Source: JANQQC01 sp965262255 (GTDB taxonomy: Bacteria > Pseudomonadota > Alphaproteobacteria > Caulobacterales > Hyphomonadaceae). From it: a stretch of DNA of 64,000 bases. This document shows, piece by piece, positions 1 to 7,188 of the stretch. Under the pieces are notes generated by a model. It was not told where the DNA came from and did not search any database. It worked only from the letters and a program-made list of their open reading frames with translations. Both the position numbers and the translations under genes were made by a program. The stretch lies in assembly GCA_965262255.1 (NCBI GenBank), contig OZ253505.1, positions 496,001 through 560,000 of the forward strand, in the 5' to 3' direction. Position 1 is the first letter of the stretch, and the number at the start of each line of letters is the position of its first letter.

Positions 1-270
1 ATTGTATGCTACGTGCAAACTAGGTTGCTGACGTTCATATCCTATCGATTTAAAGGTAGAAACAAAGAACCATACGTCCCCATGTTGCACTGTCTCCGGC
101 GACTTGTCAATTGCTTGGGTCACGGCAAAGCAAACCGTGTCCGTATCGAACACCTCCATTACAACATTCCAGTCCTTATACTTACCAATTGACTTTCGCT
201 CGGCGAAAGCAAGTTCACCGGAAAATACCAATGCGACCAAAATACAAGTCAACGTTATGAGTTTACTCAT
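1..270 (-). CDS. IalB-like periplasmic protein, partial (3' end outside window)
   Basis: The reading frame is open from an ATG at 268-270 to the left edge, 90 codons, with AGGAAAAGC just before the ATG. Residues 1-20 form a typical Sec signal peptide (SKLITLTCILVALVFSGELAFA, cleavage after AFA). After it come KDWNVVMEVFDTDTVCFAVT and a late SIGYERQ segment. A short DW motif, an early Cys and a GY motif are hallmarks of the invasion-associated locus B (IalB) family of alphaproteobacterial secreted proteins, whose function is poorly defined. The family call rests on the N-terminal half only. It is divergent from the clpP-like gene at 656. Confidence 0.55.
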   Translation of the reverse strand, partial: MSKLITLTCILVALVFSGELAFAERKSIGKYKDWNVVMEVFDTDTVCFAVTQAIDKSPETVQHGDVWFFVSTFKSIGYERQQPSLHVAYN

Positions 271-655
271 GCTTTTCCTCAAATAATTGCGTCTATCAGC
301 GCAGTAGGAACCAACTGATCCAATCCAAAATTTGTCACCTGCAACACCCGGCAACGCCCGCGATACGGTGCGAAATCTTAGTCTAGGCAAGTCTACCTTC
401 ATAGGCTTGTTTCTGAATATCTATAAATTTCTTTTGAATCTGTCAGGTGAATATCCAGACGAATCTGCTCCCACTTGAATTAACGAGAACTAATACCAAA
501 TAAAAACGGTATTTTGAATAATTTTCAGATTTGGAGTATGAAATCTCGCCTTACGGACGTACTCCGATTCTACCACACAGGTCGTCTAAGTTTGAACTTC
601 TTTGTACCCCAAAGATATCGAATTTCTTGTTTTTCTCAGATAGATTGGAACACTC
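271..655. other. Divergent intergenic region
   Basis: 385 bp between the IalB-like gene (minus) and the clpP-like gene (plus). It must hold promoters for both. I see no convincing coding frame, repeat or clear -35/-10 pair. Confidence 0.4.
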
Positions 656-1246
656 ATGCCCGAAACTAAAGCAAAACCTGAAAAGGATAAGCAACCGGAC
701 GCGAACAATTTTGTCAACCACGCCCTCATAAAATCGAGAACGATTCTGTTGACGGGTGACATTGACGAAAAGAAAGCCCGCGAAGTGACTTCTAAGCTTG
801 TTGCATTGTCTAGCGAAAGTCGCGACGCAATTTTCATAATTTTATCTTCGCCCGGTGGTCACGTAGAGTCAGGCGATATGATTCACGATATGATCAAATT
901 TGTCACCGCCCCTGTAAAAATAATCGGAACAGGTTGGGTTGCTAGCGCGGGTGCATTAATCTTCTGTGCAGCCAAAAAGGAAAATCGATTTGCCTTGCCA
1001 AATACGCGATTCATGCTCCATGAACCCAGAGGGGGCATCGGCGGCCAAGCAACAGATGTTGAGATTCAGGCGCGGGAGATTATAAAAATGCGCCAACGCT
1101 TAAACAAAATTTTTGCCGAAGCGACTGGCCAAAGCTTGAAAAAAATTGAAGCTGATACAGACAGAGACTTCTGGATGTCGTCTAAGGAAGCCGTTACATA
1201 TGGCTTGGTAGGAAAGATTGTGACAAGTCAGAAGGAGTTAAAATGA
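656..1246 (+). CDS. ClpP-type serine protease subunit
   Basis: 196 residues, the usual length for the ClpP barrel subunit that works with a Clp AAA+ unfoldase in the cytoplasm. The catalytic triad is visible: Ser97 in GWVASAGALIF, His122 in RFMLHEPRGG and Asp171 in DTDRDFWMSSKEA, the same numbers as in mature E. coli ClpP. The GQATDVEIQAREI helix and the SPGGHVESG strand-turn are also conserved. The nucleophile elbow reads ASAG rather than the ASMG/ASMA usual in the main ClpP, and there is no clpX beside it. It may therefore be a second ClpP paralogue and I leave the symbol blank. No propeptide is obvious. The stop is 5 bp from the tRNA on the other strand. Confidence 0.88.
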   Translation: MPETKAKPEKDKQPDANNFVNHALIKSRTILLTGDIDEKKAREVTSKLVALSSESRDAIFIILSSPGGHVESGDMIHDMIKFVTAPVKIIGTGWVASAGALIFCAAKKENRFALPNTRFMLHEPRGGIGGQATDVEIQAREIIKMRQRLNKIFAEATGQSLKKIEADTDRDFWMSSKEAVTYGLVGKIVTSQKELK

Positions 1247-1250
1247 TATT

Positions 1251-1327
1251 TGGTGGTTGGAGGGAGACTTGAACTCCCGACCTCTGGATTATGAGTCCAG
1301 CGCTCTAACCGGCTGAGCTACCCAACC
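1251..1327 (-). tRNA. tRNA with CAT anticodon, probably tRNA-Ile2 (lysidine type)
   Basis: 77 nt including an encoded CCA. The acceptor GGTTGGG pairs with CCCAACC... at the other end; D arm TAGCTCAGCCGGTTAGAGC; anticodon loop CTCATAA; T arm GGGAGTTCAAGTCTCCC. The CAT anticodon allows Met or Ile2. C32 and the TTCAAGTC T loop resemble Ile2 (CAU) tRNAs, in which C34 becomes lysidine. Elongator Met cannot be excluded by eye. Confidence 0.9.
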
Positions 1328-1424
1328 AAAAAATTTTTTTCTACGTTCAAATAAACCCGAGACGACAATCATTCAAGTAGAATCATAAATAATTCTTTTT
1401 GGCATTCTCATTCGATTGACCAAA

Positions 1425-2231
1425 CTAAAGGTCAAGAACGTCCTCGATTCGATACAAGCCAGGTTTCTGATCCGCTATCCAATTTGCCGCAAACAGTGCG
1501 CCTTGAGCAAATACTTTTCTGTCTAAAGCGCTATGAGAAAGTCGAATGAGTTCATATTCGTTTGCCAGCATAACCTCATGTTCGCCGGCAACCCCACCAG
1601 CCCGCCTAACAGCAAATCCCAATTCCCCTACTCTACGCTTCGCCTGACGGCCATCATAGGGTTCCCGCTGTATTTCGCTCAAATTTCTCTGTTTTCCGTC
1701 TGCGACCGCTTGTCCAAGCATTAACGCCGTTCCCGACGGTGCGTCCAATTTGTGTCGATGATGGGTTTCGAGAATTTCTATATCCCAATCGGAACTTAAT
1801 TTTTGAGACGCTAACCTCACGAGTGAACACAGCAGGGTTATTCCCAATGAGAAATTTCCTGCCTTGATGATTGCAAATCTTTCTGCCGCGAAACCAATTT
1901 TTTCTTCTTCATTCTGCGAGAATCCCGTTGTTCCGATAACTATGCCATTGACATTAGTATCACTCAGATTCTCCAATGCGTTCACGGTGGCTTCTGGCCT
2001 CGTAAAATCTACCCATACTGTAGCCGAGTCCGCCGCGACTTTAGGATCGATTACTGTAGTCACGCTTTTTGAACCAAATTTCACAGACTGGTTTATAAAT
2101 TCACTATTCGGAGCTTCGGTTCCCCCCAGAATCTCATAGCCCCGCTCAAAGCCAACCTCTGCAATTGCACGTCCCATCCGGCCACATATACCGGCGATAG
2201 CTAAACTCGGCAGTTTGTTTGCTTTACTCAT
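1425..2231 (-). CDS. dapB: 4-hydroxy-tetrahydrodipicolinate reductase
   Basis: Reduces 4-hydroxy-tetrahydrodipicolinate with NAD(P)H in the lysine/meso-diaminopimelate pathway, so it feeds both protein and peptidoglycan synthesis. The N terminus has the nucleotide-binding GICGRMGRAI motif, and the catalytic and substrate loop reads ETHHRHKLDAPSGTAL. I chose the ATG at 2231 (268 residues), which puts the Rossmann motif close to the N terminus as in the family. A TTG 13 codons upstream is in frame but has no better ribosome site. It lies downstream of dnaJ on the same strand, a common alphaproteobacterial arrangement, and is probably cotranscribed with it. Confidence 0.95.
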   Translation of the reverse strand: MSKANKLPSLAIAGICGRMGRAIAEVGFERGYEILGGTEAPNSEFINQSVKFGSKSVTTVIDPKVAADSATVWVDFTRPEATVNALENLSDTNVNGIVIGTTGFSQNEEEKIGFAAERFAIIKAGNFSLGITLLCSLVRLASQKLSSDWDIEILETHHRHKLDAPSGTALMLGQAVADGKQRNLSEIQREPYDGRQAKRRVGELGFAVRRAGGVAGEHEVMLANEYELIRLSHSALDRKVFAQGALFAANWIADQKPGLYRIEDVLDL

Positions 2232-2282
2232 CGTCAGGAATTCGCGAAAATTCTGTTTAGTGGATATCAAATATCCAATATT

Positions 2283-3512
2283 CTATGAACTCTTTCTTTT
2301 GAATTTTTCCCAGAACTTCTTGGCAGTTTCCTGGAACTTGCGACTCAGCTCATACATCTTCGGATCATAGTCCGATTTTGTCTCATCTCCTATGCTAGTT
2401 TTTTTAGCGGATTTACTTTTGTTCCCTGTTCGAAATTGCGGTTTAGTGCCTTCTTCTAGTTCTTGTAATACTTTCTTCTGTTGAGACGATAGATTCTTAG
2501 GTGTTTCGACTTTTAACTCCACCAATAAGTCTCCGGTTCCTCGAGAGCTTCCATCTGAGCGTAAAGCTGGCATACCTTTACCGCGAAGCCTTAGTTTTCG
2601 ACCAGAGTCGGCTCCCTCTGGTACTGTAACCTGTACTTTTCCTCCATCGATTGTAGGTACTGATATTTTTCCGCCTAACGCAGCAGTCGTCATTGGAACG
2701 TAGGTCGAACAATAAAGATTTGGCCCATCGCGTTCAAACAGTTCGTGTCGTTCTACTTTAACGAAAATGTATAAATCTCCTCTCGGACCTCCGTTCGGAC
2801 CGGGTTCTCCCTCGCCCGGCAATCGAACACGCATCTCATTATCTACACCTGCGGGGATGTTGACAGAGATATCACGCGTCTTTCGTACCTGTCCATTTCC
2901 TCGGCAGGTATTACAAGGATTAGGGATGACCTGCCCGCGTCCTTGACATCGACCACAAGGATGTTCAACTTGAAATATACCTTGTGTCTGGCGGACTCTA
3001 CCTGCTCCACCACAGTTATTGCATCGCTGCGGACTCGTACCTGGTTTTGCTCCTGACCCATTACAATTTGAACAAGATGCTGTTCCGGGAACCTTAATTT
3101 TTGTTGACTTTCCTGAGAATGCCTCTTCCAAGGAAATAGTCTCATCATATCGAACGTCGTCACCTCGAGCAGGGCCTCGTCGACCTCCGTGAAAAGGATT
3201 ATTTTGACCAAAGACCTGACTGAATAAATCCTCAAAAATATCACTTGAAGCCCCTTGCCGGAATGGATTCCCGCCAAATCCACCTTGTTCAAACGCGGCA
3301 TGCCCCATCTGATCGTAAGCGGAGCGTTTTTCCGGATCGGATAGAATGGCGTAGGCTTCGCCAACCTCTTTGAATTTTTTTTCGGCTGTTTTATCTCCAG
3401 CATTTTGGTCTGGATGATACTTCAATGCCAATTTGCGGTAGGCAGATTTCAGCTCTTTATCGCTGACTCCACGTTGCACACCTAAGACATCGTAATAGTC
3501 TTGTTTGCTCAT
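2283..3512 (-). CDS. dnaJ: Hsp40 co-chaperone DnaJ
   Basis: Stimulates DnaK ATPase and presents unfolded clients. The full classical layout is present: J domain with HPD at residues 33-35, a Gly/Phe-rich linker (GGFGGNPFRQG), four CxxCxGxG zinc repeats (CSNCNGSG, CNNCGGAG, CGRCQGRG, CNTCRGNG), and the C-terminal substrate-binding domains. The ATG at 3512 gives 409 residues; a TTG two codons upstream is less likely. A basic, lysine-rich tail of about 50 residues follows the family core. dnaK, often next to dnaJ, is not in this window; argG lies upstream and dapB downstream. Confidence 0.97.
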   Translation of the reverse strand: MSKQDYYDVLGVQRGVSDKELKSAYRKLALKYHPDQNAGDKTAEKKFKEVGEAYAILSDPEKRSAYDQMGHAAFEQGGFGGNPFRQGASSDIFEDLFSQVFGQNNPFHGGRRGPARGDDVRYDETISLEEAFSGKSTKIKVPGTASCSNCNGSGAKPGTSPQRCNNCGGAGRVRQTQGIFQVEHPCGRCQGRGQVIPNPCNTCRGNGQVRKTRDISVNIPAGVDNEMRVRLPGEGEPGPNGGPRGDLYIFVKVERHELFERDGPNLYCSTYVPMTTAALGGKISVPTIDGGKVQVTVPEGADSGRKLRLRGKGMPALRSDGSSRGTGDLLVELKVETPKNLSSQQKKVLQELEEGTKPQFRTGNKSKSAKKTSIGDETKSDYDPKMYELSRKFQETAKKFWEKFKRKSS

Positions 3513-3640
3513 AAACAAACCCGGCTTTTAGATTAGTAAATGGAGTCGCTTATGTGGTAAATGATTCCCTAAATCTCAAGGGGTGAGACAAAAATATTAG
3601 TTTCCTAGAAAGAGACTCTCGTACGGATGAGTAAAACCTC

Positions 3641-4876
3641 CTAGTTCCGGCGAAGTTTTTTGTTCCTAACCGCGAGAAGTTTCAGTCTCAAAGCATTGAG
3701 CCTAATAAAACCCTCGGCATCTTTCTGATTGTATGCTCCTTGATCGTCTTCAAACGTTACGATTTCCTCAGAGTATAATGAATTTTCTGATCGGCGAGCT
3801 TGCAGATGGACACCGCCCTTATAAAGTTTCACATCAACCTCACCCGAAACAAGTTGTTGTGAGAAATCAATTGCCGATTGCAACATCTCTCGTTCCGGAC
3901 TCCACCAAAACCCATTGTAAATTAGCTCGGCATAGCGCGGCATCAACTCATCTTTTAGATGAGCAGCTCCCTTATCTAGGGTGATTTGTTCAATACCTCT
4001 ATGCGCGACTAACAAAATCGCGCCACCCGGGGTCTCATAGACACCTCGTGACTTCATTCCGACAAATCGATTTTCGAGTAAGTCAAGGCGACCAATACCG
4101 TGTTTATGACCTAATCGATTAAGTTCAGTCAGTAGACTCGCCGGACTTAGCGGTTGACTGTTGATCGCGACAGGATCACCCTTTTCAAAAGCAATGGTTA
4201 CGATCTCGGGTTTGTCGGGCGCACTTTCTGGGGAAATCGTTCGCATATGAACAAATTCAGGGGCAGCTTCACCAGGATCTTCAAGAACTTTACCCTCAGA
4301 TGACGAGTGCAAGAGGTTGGCATCTATAGAAAAGGGGGCTTCCCCTCTTTTATCCTTGGTAATCTCAATTCCTTGCTGGTCAGCAAAATCCAAGAGTTCT
4401 TGTCGAGATTTAAATTTCCACTCTCTCCACGGAGCAATCACATTGATGTCTGGATCTAATCCATAATAACCGAGCTCAAAGCGTACTTGATCATTCCCCT
4501 TCCCGGTTGCACCGTGGCACACGGAGTCAGCGCCAACTTTCCGAGCAATCTCTATTTGACGCTTAGCAATCAACGGTCGAGCGATCGCCGTTCCAAGGAG
4601 ATACGTTCCTTCATAAACTGTATTCGCTCGAAACATTGGGAACACGTAATCGCGAACAAAATCCTCTCTCAGGTCTTCTACGAAAATATTCTCTGATGGC
4701 ACCCCCAAGGATAGGGCTTTTGCCCAGGCCGGTTCTAGTTCCTCACCTTGTCCTAGATCAGCGGTGAACGTTACGACTTCACAGTCAAACTCTGTCTGCA
4801 ACCATTTTAGGATGATTGATGTATCAAGTCCTCCTGAATATGCGAGAACAATCTTCTTAGGAAATTGGATCGTCAT
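3641..4876 (-). CDS. argG: Argininosuccinate synthase
   Basis: Joins citrulline and aspartate with ATP, the penultimate step of arginine synthesis. The PP-loop AYSGGLDTS sits at residues 12-20 of the form starting at the ATG at 4876 (411 residues). GATGKGNDQVRFE and RGEAPFSIDANLLHSSSEG are strongly conserved family blocks. A TTG start 8 codons upstream is possible, but the ATG places the PP-loop as usual. It is transcribed towards dnaJ with a 128-bp gap. Confidence 0.97.
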   Translation of the reverse strand: MTIQFPKKIVLAYSGGLDTSIILKWLQTEFDCEVVTFTADLGQGEELEPAWAKALSLGVPSENIFVEDLREDFVRDYVFPMFRANTVYEGTYLLGTAIARPLIAKRQIEIARKVGADSVCHGATGKGNDQVRFELGYYGLDPDINVIAPWREWKFKSRQELLDFADQQGIEITKDKRGEAPFSIDANLLHSSSEGKVLEDPGEAAPEFVHMRTISPESAPDKPEIVTIAFEKGDPVAINSQPLSPASLLTELNRLGHKHGIGRLDLLENRFVGMKSRGVYETPGGAILLVAHRGIEQITLDKGAAHLKDELMPRYAELIYNGFWWSPEREMLQSAIDFSQQLVSGEVDVKLYKGGVHLQARRSENSLYSEEIVTFEDDQGAYNQKDAEGFIRLNALRLKLLAVRNKKLRRN

Positions 4877-5011
4877 TTTGGAAAAATTTTCGGATTGCAA
4901 GGATCTTTAAGCATTAAGAAGTCACTACTTACTCACACTGTTAATTCTAAGGATGATTTAATTTCCTGCCCTTCAAATAAACGAATATACGGTTCCGAAG
5001 ATTGAACGAGA

Positions 5012-5587
5012 TTAATTATCCGCAGACCTGTCTTTTGTGAGATTTAAACCTTCAAACAGCTGGTTGATGCGATTTTTTCGCCATCTTTCTCGAGCATCGT
5101 TTACCCCTTTCCCTTTCATCATAAGGAAAATAGCAAAGTCTACTTTTTCTTCAGCAGAGAGATTTTCGATAATTTCAATGCCCTCTTCTGCAAATTCAAT
5201 CAATGAAAATACCTCGGACGCATCTGCTTCTCCTTCAGGAGTATAGTTTGCAAGTTCCCTTGCTTGCTGAAGAATAGTAAAACTATAGGCGAAGCTCAAA
5301 ATTCCGACTGAGTTAAATCTAGTTTTTATTCTTTTGCAAGCTTCATTCGTTGCAGTATGTCCGAGAAATCTGTACACTTCAATCCAACCACGCTCTGAAC
5401 CACTGTTTAATGCTGAATCTCCTGCAAATGCATTAGCGCACATTTTGCATAGACTATGAAAAACCGCATAATAGGCACAAATGACCGCGAAACGTAAGGA
5501 TTCCTGTTCCGACTCCGCTAACCCAACCTCTGAACACAAAAGCTTAGCAATTCGCAGAATTCTCTTCGGCTCAATTAATCTGATCAT
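5012..5587 (-). CDS. HEPN-like protein, putative toxin of a two-gene module
   Basis: 191 residues. The start is the ATG at 5587, which overlaps the stop of the upstream small gene as ATGA, so translation is probably coupled. The helical core has AYYAVFHSLC (residues 39-48), VYRFLGHTAT with Arg73 and His77, and LQQARELANY. AYYA-x-FH, YR-x-L-x-H and an AR--A-Y segment are features of HEPN-type proteins, a superfamily that includes many toxin RNases with an Arg/His active pair. The spacing here is R-x3-H, shorter than the usual R-x4-6-H, so ribonuclease activity is an inference. A truncated relative lies at 5915-6020. Confidence 0.6.
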   Translation of the reverse strand: MIRLIEPKRILRIAKLLCSEVGLAESEQESLRFAVICAYYAVFHSLCKMCANAFAGDSALNSGSERGWIEVYRFLGHTATNEACKRIKTRFNSVGILSFAYSFTILQQARELANYTPEGEADASEVFSLIEFAEEGIEIIENLSAEEKVDFAIFLMMKGKGVNDARERWRKNRINQLFEGLNLTKDRSADN

Positions 5588-5862
5588 GATGATGCGTTGA
5601 TTCTTCGAAAAAGCATAGCTGGGCGAAGATCTATACCGTGTTTTGACAGGCATCTAGCTATTGGCACCTGCATATGGAACATCACCTTCCCTAACTTCTT
5701 GGGAGTAACTTCGGGATCGACGACCAACTGAATACCAACGCACTCATCACCATCGATATCGACTATCACGGCCGAATACACGTCACGAACGGTATCTTGG
5801 TGATCGTATTCCTCCATAACCACTTTCTTAATGGCCTTTTGAACTTTCTTTGAAAGTTTCAC
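5584..5862 (-). CDS. 92-residue partner of the HEPN protein (copy 1, intact), putative antitoxin
   Basis: Starts at a GTG with AGCTAGGAGTTATCT upstream and ends in the ATGA overlap with the HEPN gene. The sequence runs from a basic helix (KLSKKVQKAIKKVV) through DHQDTVRDVYSAVI, the strand-rich DIDGDECVGIQLVVD and a C-terminal GIDLRPAMLFRRI. I do not recognise a named family and there is no nucleotidyltransferase GSxARG motif, so it is not a classical MNT antitoxin. Order, size and coupling suggest an antitoxin or regulatory subunit. Two further tandem copies lie upstream (6017-6295 intact, 6498-6647 broken). Confidence 0.65.
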   Translation of the reverse strand: MKLSKKVQKAIKKVVMEEYDHQDTVRDVYSAVIVDIDGDECVGIQLVVDPEVTPKKLGKVMFHMQVPIARCLSKHGIDLRPAMLFRRINASS

Positions 5863-5914
5863 AGATAACTCCTAGCTAAAAACAGTCCCCAAATTTTTGG
5901 AAACCGAAGATAAA

Positions 5915-6020
5915 TGAAAGCGAAACGTAAGGATTCTTGTTCTGGCCCCGCTAACCCGACGTTTGAACATAATAGCTTAGCAATTCGCAAAATTTTCTAC
6001 GGATCAATTAGTCGGATCAT
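5915..6020 (-). pseudogene. Remnant of a second HEPN gene
   Basis: Directly after small-protein copy 2, and with the same ATGA overlap, the sequence matches the first 30 or so codons of the HEPN gene at 5012-5587 (MIRLI, KILRIAKLLC, EQESLRFA). Codon 8, AAG in the intact gene, is TAG here. Similarity stops near 5915, where the leader of copy 1 begins. The rest of the gene is deleted. Confidence 0.8.
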
Positions 6021-6295
6021 GATGATGCGTAGATTCTTCGAAATAACATAAATGGAGGCAGATCCATACCGTTTTTTGACAGGCATCTAGCAATTGGCAC
6101 TTGCATATGGAACATCACCTTCGCTAATTTCTTGGGAGATACGCCGGGCTTTACCACCAGTTGAATACCAACGCACTTATCGCCATAATGATCGCGCATG
6201 ATGCCCGAATAAACATCACGAACGGTATCCTGATGATCGTATTCCTCCAAAACCATTTTTCTAATGGCCTTTTGAACTTTCTTTTTAAGTTTCAC
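6017..6295 (-). CDS. 92-residue HEPN partner (copy 2, intact paralogue)
   Basis: Same length and about three quarters identical by eye to the gene at 5584-5862: KLKKKVQKAIRK, EEYDHQDTVRDVYSG, CVGIQLVVKPGVSPKKLAKV, MDLPPFMLFRRIYASS. The start is a GTG at 6295 preceded by AAGGAGAAATCT. An upstream ATG at 6382 is in frame but lies in the conserved leader and is unlikely. Its own HEPN partner has been reduced to a remnant, so it is an orphan. It could still bind the surviving HEPN protein. Confidence 0.65.
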   Translation of the reverse strand: MKLKKKVQKAIRKMVLEEYDHQDTVRDVYSGIMRDHYGDKCVGIQLVVKPGVSPKKLAKVMFHMQVPIARCLSKNGMDLPPFMLFRRIYASS

Positions 6296-6760
6296 AGATT
6301 TCTCCTTGCTAAAAAACAGTCCACAAATATTGGGAAATTGAACAGAGACAAGTTTACTATAACATACTCTAGCCAATATCAATGCAATGCTCTGTCTTTT
6401 TTGTTTCTGGCAATGTAACCAGAACGAATGGCAACGGAATTTATCTGTAAAAGAAAACAGTCAAGATAGCCTCGATTTAACAGCCACAGGTGCCATTTCA
6501 GTTGACGACCAGTTGAATACCAACGCGCTCATTACCATCGATATCGCGTATAACGGCCGAATACACATCACGAACGGTCTCCTAGTGATCGTATTCCTCC
6601 ATAACCACTTTCTTAATAGCCTTTTGAACTTTCTTTGCAAGTTTCACAGATTTCTCCTAGCTAAAAACCAGTCCACAAATATTGGGAAATAGAACAGAAA
6701 CAAGTTTATTGTAATATATTCTTGCCAATATCGAAGCAATGTGCTCTGACCATAAATTTG
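6296..6760 (-). repeat. Duplicated leader/promoter segment of the HEPN modules
   Basis: The 105-115 bp upstream of copy 2 (6296-6411) and of copy 3 (6648-6760) are nearly identical, sharing TCCACAAATATTGGGAAAT and AACAAGTTTA-type blocks in the given strand. A shorter stretch of the same leader precedes copy 1 (5863-5910). The duplicated unit is therefore leader + small gene + start of the HEPN gene. Confidence 0.75.
6498..6647 (-). pseudogene. Third copy of the HEPN partner gene, broken
   Basis: Begins with GTG at 6647 and a ribosome site like that of copy 2. It reads VKLAKKVQKAIKKVV, MEEYDH, then an in-frame TAG where the others have CAG (Gln), then ETVRDVYSAVI and DGNERVGIQLVVN. Similarity ends at about 6498, where the frame meets TGA. 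The last 40 codons and any HEPN partner are missing. Confidence 0.85.
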
Positions 6761-7043
6761 TTTGACTCGCTCGTTGCTAGACCCTAAACTAGCTTCTGAA
6801 CTTCTCTTAAAGCTTGTATCGTCAGTAAGATCAGCGGAGGAACGACATTGGTTTCTTAAAATTTCAGACCTTGGGTAAATTTTCTTTGCCAAGTATTTTT
6901 AGGATAGACAAGAACTCCGTATAACCGAAATTGGCCTAGTTGTTCGGAAGTTTGATCTGATTTCACGGAACTTTGACCCGTTTGAAATAATGCGAATTTT
7001 TTATGTGTTGGAGGCCTAGATGTTAGTGGAACTTTACTGCTTT

Positions 7044-7082
7044 TTTCTACCCCCCCCCCGAAAAAAATTTCTATGCTATAGT
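7044..7082 (+). promoter_or_regulatory. C10 tract beside a candidate extended -10 promoter for the autotransporter
   Basis: Ten consecutive C residues occupy 7050-7059, followed by G and seven A. TGC-TATAGT at 7074-7082 is a good extended -10 box, and the expected -35 position (7054-7059) falls inside the C tract. Slippage in the tract would change spacing to any upstream element. The distance to the ATG at 7189 is 106 bp. The tract is directly visible; promoter identity is inferred. Confidence 0.5.
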
Positions 7083-7188
7083 TAGCCTGGGTACACGGTA
7101 TATTTGTCGTACTTATCGACACCCTTTTCACCGCGTTAGAGTCAACTGACGTATCCAAAATCGAATCTTTGTTTCAGGATCAATTATC

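Noticed and set aside
104..286. Open frame on the plus strand near the left edge
   Set aside because: It is antisense to the IalB-like gene, whose signal peptide and ribosome site are clear on the minus strand.
2843..3403. 186-codon open frame inside dnaJ
   Set aside because: Shifted frame of dnaJ without a family resemblance; the DnaJ motifs are in the other frame.
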